Numbered from the stretch's first letter, positions 10,517 through 21,462 are shown. The stretch: DNA of 64,000 nucleotides from Coriaria nepalensis (GCA_027186245.1 CP114496.1:9636001-9700000), one strand, 5' to 3'. Notes: generated by a model not told the origin, from the sequence alone. Translations and numbers: made by a program.

Positions 10517-12345
10517 TCACAAATCACATGCTAGATAATCTCTGTGTTTTGTGCGTTCATGTAACACGAGATTGATCGTGAGCTGCCTAGAAGAATGGTT
10601 ATCACAGAAAAGAGGAAGGGGCAGAGGACAGAGGACTGACAGATCACACAGTAGGCTAACCACCTCAGTAGAAGACTTAGAGATTGTAGCTTGTTTCTCG
10701 GTCTTCCATGAAACCAAACAACCACCAAGAAGAATACAATAGCATGTTACAGACTTACGAGTCATAAGGCAGGAGGCCAAATCCGAATCATAAAATGCTT
10801 CAAGATAAGGAGAGCCATCGGAACTAAAGAACAATCCTTGACTAGGGCATTGTTTAACATAACGTAGAACCTTAAGTACAACATCCATATGAGATATCTT
10901 GGGCTTGTGCATGTGCTGGCTCAACAATTGGATGGGAAAACTCAAGTATGGCCGTGTAATGGTAAGGTAAATCAAGCGGCCAACCAAGCATTGATAAATG
11001 CTGGGATATGGAAGTAGAGAATCTGCAGGATTGAGACCAGTCAAGAAGTCAAGTTCAAAAGATGTCAGCTTCGCATTGGGACAATGTAAGGCTTGGAGCC
11101 AAGTAAGCAAGATTCTATAATCAACTCAAGAGCATATTTGCGTTGAGAGATGTAGATGCCAGAAGATTCCTTAAGAATTCCATTCCTAGAAAGAACTTCA
11201 TTAGAGACACTGTTAACCAGAACTTGTTTAGAAGTAGGATTGGAATTTTTGAACTTATATGTAGGAGGATAGCCAATTGGTTTATAACAATTCCCTTTCT
11301 TATGACCGATAATTTAACAAAACTCGCCTTCCATTTTTCTCGTAGTTGGTAGAGTTGTCAGAGGAATAAGATTTCTGGAATTGAGTCTTAGTGTATGGAT
11401 GATTACTGTAGAGAGCAGTAGTTTCCACGGTCTTAGAGCAACTTGTCTATTTCATTCCTCTGTATTCACCATTAAGAAAGTTTTGTTCATGGTTGGAAGA
11501 GGAATCATCATAAGAATCTGGTTCCTTGCTACATTATATCCCTTATTTAGTCCCTTTAGAATTGAATAAGACGTTGCAGATGTTCCAATTGTGCAAATAC
11601 AGTGGACGAAGTACATGAACAGTTAGGAAGAACCACAAGAGTGACATATTCATCCCACAACGGCTTTAATTTGGTGTACTGAGCAGCTACGGACATAGTT
11701 CTCTGCTTTAGAGTGATAATATCTCTTGAATAGCATAGATCCGCATTTACCTTATCAAATAGTTCATGTAAATCAGCAAACCATAAATATTTTGCATTAG
11801 TAGCAAATATCGCATCACTCGTGAGCTCACTGGATATGGAATTCAGGATCCAGGATGAGATCATACCGTTTCATCGCACCCATGCGAGCATGTATGGCGA
11901 AGTAAGGTCAGGTTTCATAAGCTGTCATATAATAAATCCTAGCTTGTTCTTAGATAACAAGGCTAATTTCATAGATTTGTTCTATATAGCATAGTTCTCA
12001 CTCCCAAGCAGCTTTTAAGACACCAAAACTATACCAGGAGTGTCTGACGAGTGAATATACAGTGGAATACTGACTTCAATCAAAGGCAGTAAAGCGAGAT
12101 AAGGATCCGGTGGAATTGCTCCTCTCTGAATAGCATGAGCAGTCAGATATCTCTAACAGGCATTAGCAGCTGGATCTATCTAAGAGGAATCTTCCATGAG
12201 AAAAGCTTACGTAAAAAAAAAAAAAAAAAAAAAAACAGAGTAGAATGCAAGAACCAGATATGAGAAAGACGAGATCAGGAGAAGACAGAATATGAATGCG
12301 AAATAAGCTCAGGCCAAATCGAAAAGTTCTGATACCATGTCAACG
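10517..12345 (-). mobile_element. Decayed Ty1/copia LTR retrotransposon remnant
   Basis: Read on the minus strand, a primer-binding site TGGTATCAGAAC (12326-12337), similar to the initiator-Met tRNA 3' end used by plant copia elements, is preceded by sequence ending in CA. Then comes a gag-like frame (11556-11864) with the UBN2-type block YTKLKPLWDEY. A pol fragment follows (10517-11110) with YQCLVGRLIYLTITRP, VLRYVKQCPSQGLFF, SVTCYCILLGGCLVSW and SKSSTEV, the end of reverse transcriptase and RNase H of copia. Protease, integrase and most of reverse transcriptase are missing between them, so there is a large internal deletion. Stops interrupt both frames. A possible 5' LTR of about 137 bases (12338-12474, TG...CA) is tentative, and no matching 3' LTR was found. 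Confidence 0.8.
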
Positions 12346-12905
12346 AACGATCAAGGTGGAATATGATCTCATCCAATCATTTCTATGCTCTAGTCATTAT
12401 ACCTTTTGGAAATGATTCTTTCACTCGATCAATTTCGCTTCTCTCTCTCATGCCCATGCATATATGCATGCTACAAGATATAACCTAAGGCATATTTATT
12501 TGATTTTTTTATGCATGCATGGGATACAACTGATTATAGATTGAATCTACTCAGTCATATCTTCAAAAAAAAAATAATAATAAAAAAAAAAAAAAGGGAA
12601 ACCCAGTTGGAGATGATTATGATGCTGTTTCTTATGATGATTAAAATACTTCCCTCATTTAGTTTTGATGACTATTCTTATTTTATCCTCACAGTTCTGG
12701 GATGATGGTCTCTATTCATATAAATATATAAACAATATATATAATAAGGGAAGTTTTCTGGGATGATGGTTTCTCTGATTTCCTCTCTAGACTCTGATGA
12801 TGAAGCATTGCCCATGAAGCCTATATAAAGGAGGTAAACTGTATATGACTAATGGCGCAACAAAACCTCACCTACTGAGCATCTAATTCATTATATTCAA
12901 ACATC
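12346..12905. other. Spacer and promoter of the cysteine-rich peptide gene
   Basis: Holds the possible copia LTR at the left and adenine-rich tracts near 12565-12595. A TATA box, CTATATAAAG, is at 12821-12830, about 80 bases before the ATG of the next gene. Confidence 0.55.
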
Positions 12906-13210
12906 ATGAAGTTGTTGAACTTAACTCTACTTGTGATGTTTATGATCCATTTTAGAATCTGTGTTCATGCTAGCGATCGCCTTTCCGTTCTTATTAACAG
13001 TCACGATCTTGACCGATCTCAGTACGTAACTGTCACAGGTAAAATATTTATGTTTCAAGCATCTTCTGTTTTTGCTTCTTATAAGGTCTTATATTTATGT
13101 TTGTGTATTTCTTTGCAGGGTGTAACAATGATTGTGATACTGCCTGTTGCAATTGTGACATACAGAAACAGCCTCCTCTTTGTGTTCAGTGCTGCCAAGA
13201 GAAGCTCTGA
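12906..13210 (+). CDS. Small secreted cysteine-rich peptide, Bowman-Birk-like loop
   Basis: Two exons, 12906-13038 and 13119-13210, with a GT-AG intron in phase 1, encode 74 residues. Residues 1 to about 22 form a signal peptide (MKLLNLTLLVMFMIHF...VHA). The mature part ends with eight cysteines in the spacing CNNDC, DTACCNC, DIQKQPP, LCVQCC, QEKL. The core CxC-x5-PP-x-C-x2-C resembles the inhibitory loop of Bowman-Birk protease inhibitors (CxC-x4-PPxCxC), but one residue longer in each spacing and with no second domain. Protease inhibition is therefore an inference from the pattern, not a firm family call. A TATA box at 12821-12830 is well placed. The gene is too short to show as a single open frame across the intron. 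Confidence 0.68.
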
Positions 13211-13815
13211 CTTTAACTTTCTTCCATCATTTCTTTCGTATCATGTCGTTTTTATTGGAATTTTTTTCTCTTTTGTAAGAAAGTATGAGAAATTCAGATC
13301 AATCTTAAATATATATATATATTAGTCAAAATTGTTGGGCTGAAATGGTAACATAAGAGTTTTATGGGCCTAGGAAAGCGGAATCCGACATGTCTTATGA
13401 TGTCAGAATCCATAATCCCAATCCCAGTTTTACGGCCTGCTTATTCAACAAACATGTATCTATCCATAATGTTGGCCCACGTCGATTCTATGATACGGTC
13501 CAAAAATGAATTTTTACACAAATTACGTCTCGATCCATCTTTGAATCATTATTTAGTAACCGTAGCTTTCGGGAAATTTTGTTACCATTTTAACTTATTA
13601 CTGCTTATAAGAGTTAGTTCCAAACGCAAACAACTTCTATAGTTTTAGCAAAATTTACTAAGAGTGAGTGGGGCCTACATCGCCCACCCTCCCTTCCCTT
13701 CAGTCAGTCCTTCTTTCACACTACGTCCACAGATATAAACTGCAAGCTTTCGTTTCGAAGAATCAGAGGGGGGAATTCTGAATCTCTTTCTTCTGGGCCA
13801 TTTTCAAGAACAAAA
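13211..13815. other. Intergenic between the cysteine-rich peptide and cystinosin genes
   Basis: 3' UTR sequence, then spacer. The last 100 bases before 13816 look like a 5' leader. No other gene is supported. Confidence 0.45.
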
Positions 13816-15588
13816 ATGGCTTCCTGGAATTCACATCAGCTTGAGATCATATATGAAGTTCTTGGATGGACTGCTTTTGTTTCCTGGTCGATTAGTTTCT
13901 ATCCTCAGGTCATCATGAATTATCTCAGGAAAAGGTGAAGAATCCCCAAATCAATTCGAGATTTCATTTTATGCCGAAATCTAGGGTTCTAACTTCTTTT
14001 TGGGCAGTGTTGTGGGATTGAACTTCGACTTTGTGGTGTTGAATTTGACGAAGCACTCGACGTATTTGATCTACAACGCGACGCTCTACTTCAGCTCCAC
14101 AGTTCAGGAGCAGTACCGAGAGAAGTATGGTGCTGGTCAGGTTCGTATTCTCTCTCTTTGAATTGAATTCACCTGTTCTTTTAGGCTGTTCGAGGGAAGA
14201 AATTGAAATTCAGCTGGTCATAGAACTGGTTCAAATGCGGCGATTGATAAAGTTCAGCTACTTGTTTGAATGCTTTAAACCGATCTTGTTCTTCTTTTTT
14301 TTTTTTAATGGATGCCAGATGATACCTGTTGCTGCAAACGACGTAGCTTTTTCGATACATGCCGTTTTATTAACTGCAATCACCTTGGTCCAAATTGTAA
14401 TCTATGAGGTAAGTTAACTGATTGTCTCATAACAGTTTGCTTGAAATGTTTGTTTGATCTGGTTGACACGATGAGTTTATCTTCTTTTCCTTACATGGAG
14501 CAGCGCGGGAATCAGAAAGTCTCAAGGATATGCATCGGAATCGTAACTCTTGTGTGGATATTCGCTGCAGTCTGTTTCTTCATAGCTCTTTCAAACAATT
14601 CTTGGCTTTGGCTAATCACAATTTTCAAGTACATTGCTCTCTGTTTCATCCTAAACTCACTTGTGACTACACAAAATTCATCATACTATGCTCAATTGCT
14701 AATTGCTGAGCCTCCGTTACTTTTTGCAGCTCAATTCAAGTGTTTATGACAGTCATCAAGTATATTCCTCAGGTGAGAGTTACTCTTTTATCTCGAATTT
14801 CGGCCTGTAATCATCCAGTTGTTGAATATCATTGTAAAATAAGGTGGTAGATCTATTTTGGTCCTCTACAAAGTGTTCTAAAATAGGGATGCACTATACT
14901 ATAAGGAAAATGATTGGAGTTATGATCCACCTACACAGAGTGTTCTAAAATGGGAATGCACTACACTATACGAAAATGATTGTAGTTATGATCCACCTAC
15001 ATGTATATCGGTTGAGTTTAGTCAAGGGTACTAATTAACTATGTTCAATAAAAGGCATTCATGAACTTTGTGCGGAAGAGCACGGATGGATTCAGCATTG
15101 GCAACATATTACTCGACTTTTTCGGAGGGGTAACAAATTACGGACAGATGGTTGTACAGTCTGTAGATCAAGGTCGTTATCTCATCCTCTTTTTTCAATA
15201 AACTCATCCCTTTTTGAGCGTTTAATCTATAGAATAGCTCAAAACTAAAATCGAACTCGGTATTTATTTTTCTAAATTTTGTTTGCAGATTCTTGGGTGA
15301 ACTTCTATGGGAATATAGGAAAAACATTGCTGTCTCTGGTACGGATTCTTCTCCATTTAGCAAATCATAATAGTAGCTAGAATCAACTAATTCACTTTGA
15401 TACTTATGCTCTATTAAAATTTTTACACTACATTTTTGCAGGTATCAATATTCTTCGACCTTCTCTTCATGTTCCAACATTATGTGCTATATCGTTCCAA
15501 GAAACCGATTATCGCTCTCAGAGGCAATACAGAAAACACAGAATCGCTGGTTAAACCTTCCGATCCGCTGCAGCCAGAAAATGTATAA
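13816..15588 (+). CDS. Cystinosin homologue (PQ-loop cystine transporter)
   Basis: Eight exons (13816-13934, 14008-14140, 14319-14408, 14504-14628, 14730-14772, 15055-15172, 15289-15338, 15442-15588) sum to 825 bases, 274 residues. All junctions are GT-AG and in phase. Cystinosin is a proton-coupled cystine exporter of the lysosome; the plant counterpart is expected at the vacuole membrane. The first PQ-loop is visible as SWSISFYPQVIMNY and the second as VIKYIPQAFMNF. Conserved blocks include GLNFDFVVLNLTKHSTY, WLWLITIFNSIQVFMT, KSTDGFSIGNILLDFFGG and the late WVNFYGNIGKTLLSLVSIFF. Seven membrane spans fit the hydrophobic profile. The length is normal and no lesion is seen, in contrast with several neighbours. 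Confidence 0.93.
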
Positions 15589-16372
15589 TGGCAAGATTGT
15601 CTGATTCTTATCTGTATATATTATCTGTTAATTTTATAGTAAAGTGTTAAAAACCATTATACTTGGAATCGTTACAAGTTACTATAGCTGTGTACAAGGA
15701 TCATTTTGTGTTTCCAGTAAATAACAACACTATAGTAGTTGACTAGTTTCTTCTCAACTGAAATTATGTCTTGGATATGTATTTTGCTAATATGGTTTTT
15801 TTCGTTTTTGGCCCAAGATATGTATTGTAGCAGTGGCAGAGGAAGATAACCAAATGCCCAACACAGAACTGAATACAAATGAAAGCCCGGCCCAAAATGA
15901 GGATATAGTATTGGCCCCAACCCAGAACCAACAAACCCAAGCTGACTAAAAATGTTGAGGCGTTTATGTTCTGATTGCCTTTTCGCATAAAATAGTAGAC
16001 TAATAAGATCTTGATCGTAAATGGACGTTGAAGTACATCGAACTAAATTGCACTTAAATATTTTCTCGACTAATCTCTTTGAACTACGATGTTGACACAA
16101 TTCTTTCTGGATAAAAACGGACATCTAGTCATCTTCAACCAATAACAAAAAGAACAATATAACAGTTTCATATTAAATTGCTAAATAGTTGTGTTGGGTA
16201 AAGAAGATGTTCTTTTTTTTGTCTGTCTTTCTATTAATAAATAAAAAAGAAAGAATAATAGTAATAATAACTTGTTCAGTACGAAACATTCCTAGAACTC
16301 TATAAAGACAAAACACACAATTGTTCCATTTCCTCTCTGTCTCGACTCTCAATTCTTAGATCCCACCCAAAA
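15589..16372. other. Intergenic between cystinosin and the NHSKFTG-motif gene
   Basis: The cystinosin 3' UTR and spacer. A minus-strand frame at 15672-16124 is open for 150 codons, but its predicted protein has no recognisable domain. ACTCTATAAAG-like sequence near 16298 could be the TATA box of the next gene. Confidence 0.4.
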
Positions 16373-16699
16373 ATGAGAAGAGAAAATCACCAACATGGTC
16401 TGGTCAGAACCAACCGGATCCTGCTCGATCCATGGAGCTCAAAACCCGGAGGCCCGATTCTTCAAGAAGCTGGACTCTTTTCCGACTGCCGGGCTGTTCA
16501 CCCGGGTTCATCCAGGCCCACAAACCACTCCAAGTTTACTGGAAGATGTAGGAAGCCAAGGTGTGATGAGTGTCATGTGCACCCTGTTTCTAAGGCTAGA
16601 TACAAAACTAAGGGGACCCACAAGATGAAATTAATACCTTTGTTTCATTCTTCACTACTTTTCTTTCCTTGTAAAAATCAGGCAATGGCCTGGCTTTGA
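16373..16699 (+). CDS. Small plant protein with NHSKFTG motif, carrying two compensating frameshifts
   Basis: An open frame of 108 codons starts MRRENHQHGLVRTNRILL and contains RPTNHSKFTGRCRKPRCDEC followed by HVHPVSK, typical of a small uncharacterised plant family. Between these blocks, the frame as written gives GGPILQEAGLFSDCRAVHPG. The overlapping second frame gives EARFFKKLDSFPTAGLFTRV, which fits my memory of the family (PPTAGLFTKV before the KPTNHSKFTG block). So the sequence seems to have gained one base near 16447 and lost one near 16511, restoring the frame but scrambling about 20 residues. The function is unknown. The C-terminal end after KMKL is not family-like and may hide an intron, and it overlaps the last exons of the convergent WVD2-like gene. 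Confidence 0.6.
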   Translation: MRRENHQHGLVRTNRILLDPWSSKPGGPILQEAGLFSDCRAVHPGSSRPTNHSKFTGRCRKPRCDECHVHPVSKARYKTKGTHKMKLIPLFHSSLLFFPCKNQAMAWL

Positions 16700-17919
16700 A
16701 GCACAAGATTTGCCGCAATTTTCTAATTTCCGTCTCCGCCTTCTCCTACACGAATCGGATTAACAATGACAATCAGAACAACATCTAATTACTCTCAATT
16801 AGGTAGAGAAAAAGAACCTTAAGTTTTGTTTGAAGTTGCACTTTTTGTGACTCATTAGTATTGAATTTCCCTTCAAGTTTCTGAAAAGTAAAGCAAGACG
16901 AAAATCAGTAAGAAAAAATCTAAAGTATACAATCTCAATCTCATGAAATCACAAAATCAAAACTCTTGCCTCCTTTCTTCTTGCAGCTCTTTCCTCGGTT
17001 CTAAAGCTGAAGGGGGTCGATGAAAATGGATACTGTGTTTTGTTTCTATAACCACTGAATAATTTCGAACTAGCAAAAACAAAAAAGAGTACATAATCAG
17101 TAATCACAACTAGTTCTTCTTAGGCAAACGGCTGGTTTTTGAAATCCGGTCACCTTATTTTTTCCAAGCAAGGAGTTGCTAAAGTATGCTTTTGTACCTC
17201 CTTTGATGTACCTCCGTTTGTTCTCCTCTAAAATTATATGCTCCTCAACAACAACTACTTGTTCAGCTTCTTCCACTGTCTTCCCATCGAATGTATCAAT
17301 TCCGGAATCTGAATTTGAAGCTCGGACATCGTGTTCATCATGAACATTATTAGAATTCAACTCTTTTTGCACTCCCTCTACTGATTTTGAACGTGTTTTC
17401 TTCTTGCCCGAGCAAAGAAGCAGCAGTTTTTTGGGTGGCAACTTTTCTGTAATGCGCTTCGAAGAAGGCTTTCTTTTGCGCAACCGATCCGGGCTGAGAA
17501 AATCTCTCCGCCTCTTCTACATAACGGTTGCGTGAGAACGTTGACCATTTTTCCCAAGCTAACGATTCTGATGTCAATCTTCCAAATGAGACTGATTGCC
17601 CCAGTGCTTGAATTGACTTTCCCTATAAACACAAATTAGCCCAAATTCAGTTCTGACTGTGCATTTAGGAAAGTTCATATCTTGAAGAAACCCAAAAGGA
17701 AAGAAAGGTTGATGAATCTGTTTGGTTAAGAGAAAATGTGGGAAGAAAACTAAGGTTTGAAACATCGATTCATAGTAAATTAATAACTTAAAAAGTGTAT
17801 AAGTAACAAGTTAAAGCTACAGAATTGACAGTGTAGCAGTTGGAACTGACCTCCATGGATTCATTGGAGAAGCCTGAAGTATAAGAAAATGGTTGCATGA
17901 GACAAGTTGAATCAGCCAT
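16640..17919 (-). pseudogene. WVD2-LIKE/TPX2-domain microtubule-associated protein gene with an internal frameshift
   Basis: Proteins of the WVD2/WDL family bind microtubules through a C-terminal TPX2 domain and shape anisotropic cell growth. Exon 1 (17851-17919) gives MADSTCLMQPFSYTSGFSNE. Exon 2 (17154-17622) gives SIQALGQSVSFGRLTSESLA, WEKWSTFSRNRYVEEAERFS, then VAQKKAFFEAHYRKV. The frame then hits a stop near 17350. The continuing family sequence (SVEGVQKELNSNNV, SDSGIDTFDGK) lies in the next frame from about 17400 on. One extra base in GGGCAAGAAGAAAA around 17395-17420 would explain it. Later exons keep the TPX2 core: PFSFRTEERAARRKE (about 16973-17040), KLEGKFNTNESQKVQLQTK (about 16815-16880) and EKAETEIRKLRQ, then KARPLPDFYKERK (about 16645-16750). 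The last coding part is unclear where it meets the opposite gene. It could be a pseudogene or a base-level error. Confidence 0.7.
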
Positions 17920-18454
17920 GACTTTTGTCTTTTGCAGTGAGGGAAAAAAAAAAAGAACAAGAAAAAAAGACAACCCTCCAGAAAAAACAGAGGAAACAAA
18001 TCCAAACACTCACAACTTCCTCATTCTTCCTCCTCGTATTTGAATTTCTTCATGTTCTAAAAGAGCATTCAAAATTTGAAATTCAAACTTGAAAAAAGGC
18101 ATAAAGGAGCTTCTTCTAATAGCAAGCATGTCGTGGAAGAAAGGCCGGTCTGTGCGTTTCTTTAAATCTGGGCCATTAAATCTAATCCATTTTTGTATTG
18201 CTATTAATTGTTCTTATATTAGATTTTCTGTTTCGAGAAAGTGAATACAACCAACAAGAGTATTTTGATGCTGTTCTTGCATTATAGTTTCTCGTGAAAA
18301 AATATGTTTAAAAAATAGTTTTCGAAGAATAACTTAAGGTAAAGAACAATTTTTAAAAATAGTTTTCACTAATTTAATCAAATTTTCCCACACTTGTTTT
18401 GTAATTATTACAAAAAAATTATTCTGAAAATAAAAACTCGGACATCTTTTGTTG
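17920..18454. other. Intergenic upstream of the WVD2-like gene
   Basis: 5' leader of the minus-strand WVD2-like gene, with adenine- and thymine-rich spacer beyond. No gene is supported. Confidence 0.4.
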
Positions 18455-18722
18455 TTTTGCATAATAAGAGCCTCTAAGTTGTTGTAGTATTGTGTGAGCT
18501 CCATCTTTTTAGACAACAAGGCTTGAGTCTCGGATAAGATTGCAGTCAACTGTTACTCAGCTGCTAAGTTGCTCTTACGAATCTCTCCTGTCTCTCTTCT
18601 AACTCGCTCAATCTCCATGACCAGGAATTGTTCCTGCCGTAGCTTCTTCATCCTCGATCCTTTCGCCGATTCTCAGTTCGATATCATTCTCTTCTCCGAC
18701 ATCATCTGCTTCTTCTTAGTTT
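18455..18722 (-). pseudogene. bZIP transcription factor pseudogene (group S1-like)
   Basis: On the minus strand one frame reads KKKQMMSEKRMISN, stop, ESAKGSRMKKLRQEQFLVME, IERVRRETGEIRKSNLAAE, stop, then a zipper-like tail LTAILSETQALLSKKMELTQ, YYNNLEALIM. The invariant bZIP basic-region spacing N-x7-R is kept, but the first residue after N, normally arginine (CGA), is now TGA. A second stop sits where glutamine is expected. The heptad leucines are degraded. Group S bZIP genes are intronless, so it cannot be told whether this is a processed copy or a decayed duplicate. No start region upstream is recognisable. It would not make a functional factor. Confidence 0.72.
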
Positions 18723-19201
18723 CTTCCTTGTAAGCTTTTTATGTACAAGTATTTGGTATCAACTCTATAGGATGGATATATATGTATATATATATATATA
18801 CGCGCATGTAAGAAACAAGTATGGAAAGTTTGGACAAGGGAAAAATTCCAGCATCACCCATCTGTAAACAAAAACGTTTCTTTCGTTTATGGCAAAGACA
18901 TCCATCTTGGCGATGCGCACACTCTCGTAATCCAAGTAGAAAATCGAATCGCAGATGAAGCGAAAGGGCGTTGCGCATACTTTCGTTCCAAATGGATGAG
19001 CAAAAGAGCCCAATAGGAAAGAGTAAGCTCGGCCCAAATATCCTAGGCCCAGCTATCCTAGGCCCAGCTATAAGCCCAGTCACACGGTCATGCGCAGAAT
19101 CACTCTCTTTTTTTCGTCCCCAATTCCAGCATCTATAAGAACAGCTCGTACTGTAAGCTTCAATTTCTTCTTGCTGGAGCTAGAAATCAGAGAAATCCGC
19201 C
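18723..19201. other. Intergenic with (TA)n microsatellite; promoter side of the C2H2 gene
   Basis: A TATATA microsatellite lies at about 18776-18800. The segment around 19040-19070 contains a short direct repeat, ATCCTAGGCCCAGCTAT-like, in two copies. The end of the segment is a likely leader for the next gene. Confidence 0.4.
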
Positions 19202-21157
19202 ATGATGCCGAGGAAAAGCTTGGAGCTGGAGAAACGGATATGCCCGAAATGGGTGGTTCATCTCTTCCTCTCTCTTCTTGTTATTTTTCATCAACTGCAA
19301 AGCGTTTCTTCCTTTCAACATGCTTATCTGTATGGAAGAGGGGTAAACTTCTCTTCACACAATTCATTTCCCTCTTCACCTCTCTTAATCATACCTAATC
19401 GGTTAATTTTTTCGATTAAACCATCTGGGAATGTCTAGTGGTAATCAGATCAATTGGTAGAAATGAATTTGATATTCTCTAGAGAAATGTTTTATAGAGT
19501 GAGCGAGCTTATGTATCTCCGTGTAAGTAGGCTTGGTCCACAGTTGATTCTTATTGAAGATTATTATGATTGAAGCTTCAAGTAATTTGCTTTACAAATT
19601 ACCATCACAAGTAGCTGAATATATAATTCCTGTTACATTTAATTCTTCATTTCTATCTTCTAAATCAACTGATGCTACAGATTCTGACCCAATTCTCGTT
19701 TGTCGTTTTTGTCTCGAATCACAGCATTCAGAAGATTTTTCTATTATAGGGTAAGGATTTACCTTCTGCATCTTACAACATATCTATCCTTTCATTCATC
19801 TTCTTTTCTAACAGGTCACCTGATTTTTTTCTAAGTTGATTTATCAGCAGTGAAGAGAGCCGAGTCCCTGAGATACATTGTTCAAGAGAGAGAAGTCGGG
19901 CAGCGTGGAAAATACTTCAAGAGGTATATACAGAAGTACCATTTTCATATGTTATTTTCTATTACGATGTGGATAAATAGGACATTATTCATTGTATGTG
20001 TTAATAAATTAATGGGTGCAGTATCTGATGCCTTTTCTGGAGAAAGAAGGATACAAGATTACGAGAAAATGCAGGCTCCATCCTGAAAATGATATGTTCC
20101 GAGATCAAGAACAGCACAAGATCCGTCTAGATTTTGCTGAATGGAAATGCGGGTATTGTAGAAAGAGTTTCTATGAGGAGAAATATCTTGACCAACATTT
20201 CAACTCTAGGCACCACAATTTGCTCAATGTGGTTAGTCGTTGATATATTTTCCATGATAGATCTTTATCTATATGTGTTTTACTTCAACTTATACATATA
20301 TTCCTGCATTACTTCATTAACATATATTTCATAAAGATATATCTTTTTTGATGTTATGGATCCAGAACCATAGCAGGTGCTTGGCAGATATATGTGGGCC
20401 CCTACATTGTGACATTATGACCGAAAACTTGCCGCGTAAAACTAAGTGCAACCCTGCCGCTGCATCTAAAAATAAACATCTTTGTGAGGTTAGTGACATT
20501 TTTATATGTGCACTTTCTCATCCGTTATCTTTTGTGAAAATTCATGCTTTTGTTTGTTTTGAGCAGAGTGTAGCTGATACTTGTTTTCCTGTTCATGATG
20601 GTCCTTCTGCTAGCCGTCTTCATGGTAACTTTCTTCACTCATTCATATCCAAACCTGTTTCATGTTTTACTCTTTTCTATTTTCTCAATCAACTTAATTA
20701 TGAGGCTGATGTTTTCTCATGTTATTTATTGTCTTATAGAATTCTTCTTGCGCCAGTTCTGTGATGCTCACACTTGTAGCGAAGGTCACAAACCCTTTTT
20801 GAGGGGCCGAAAGGTAATGTTTATAGAGCCTTAATACACACTATATATATATATATATATCATTATTTGTCATGAGTGATGACATTATATTTGCTTCCAT
20901 TAACACAGGAGAGAACAAGTTCATTGTACATAGCTTTTTCTATTCTGATTCTGCTACTGGTTCCGCTTTTCTACGTTTTCATTTATTTGTATCAAAGGTA
21001 TATCTTTTCTTCTAATAAAAAGTAAAAAGTTAGAAAATCCTCTGCCCTTCACATAGACTTTCTCAATGATCTTAAAATGAATTGCAGGGGAATGAAAAGG
21101 ACTAGTCAAGAATTGAAGCGGATCTCTAGAACCGAACGGAAGAAAAAACCGTCTTAA
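19202..21157 (+). CDS. C2H2 zinc-finger membrane protein of unknown function
   Basis: The core exons are 19848-19923, 20022-20231, 20366-20488, 20567-20624, 20740-20813, 20909-20997 and 21088-21157, all phase-compatible. They encode HCSRERSRAAWKILQEYLMP, KCRLHPENDMFRDQEQHKI, and a C2H2 finger (WKCGYCRKSFYEEKYLDQHF, then NSRHHN). A cysteine-rich block follows (CLADICGPLHCD, KCNPAAASKNKHLCE, FCDAHTC), then a C-terminal membrane span (LYIAFSILILLLVPLFYVFI). Exon 1 at 19202 supplies a signal-like hydrophobic N-terminus (CPKWVVHLFLSLLVIF). Two routes join it to the core: through an open 191-base segment 19560-19750 (good donor GG/GTAAGG, 343 residues in all), or directly from a donor at 19329. This plant-conserved family has no assigned function that I know. 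The finger would lie on the lumenal or outer side if the N-terminus is a signal peptide. Confidence 0.83.
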
Positions 21158-21424
21158 GATTCATTCATTATCCAAGAAGATGTAATTCTATACTTTTTTC
21201 ATGTTCTACTCAATACCAAATTTCCATGTCTTACATCATAGAAATTAGATTATGTTTTTGTACAAATGAATCATTCTGAGAAGAACAGAATGATGTGGAA
21301 GAAAATTTACATGGGAAAGATTTGTTGTCATTGTTAAGTTAGTCCTCATCATGAACTCATAATATATAAGAGATTCTCATGGAAATCTCATCTTGGATGC
21401 CAGGATGCTTGTTTGTCACGTTGC

Positions 21425-21462
<38 letters not shown>

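Noticed and set aside
15672..16124. Minus-strand frame of 150 codons
   Set aside because: No recognisable domain, no splice or promoter support, and AT-rich composition like a chance frame; I would not call a gene.
18739..19083. Minus-strand frame of 114 codons
   Set aside because: It runs through a TA microsatellite and a short direct repeat; the protein has no known features.
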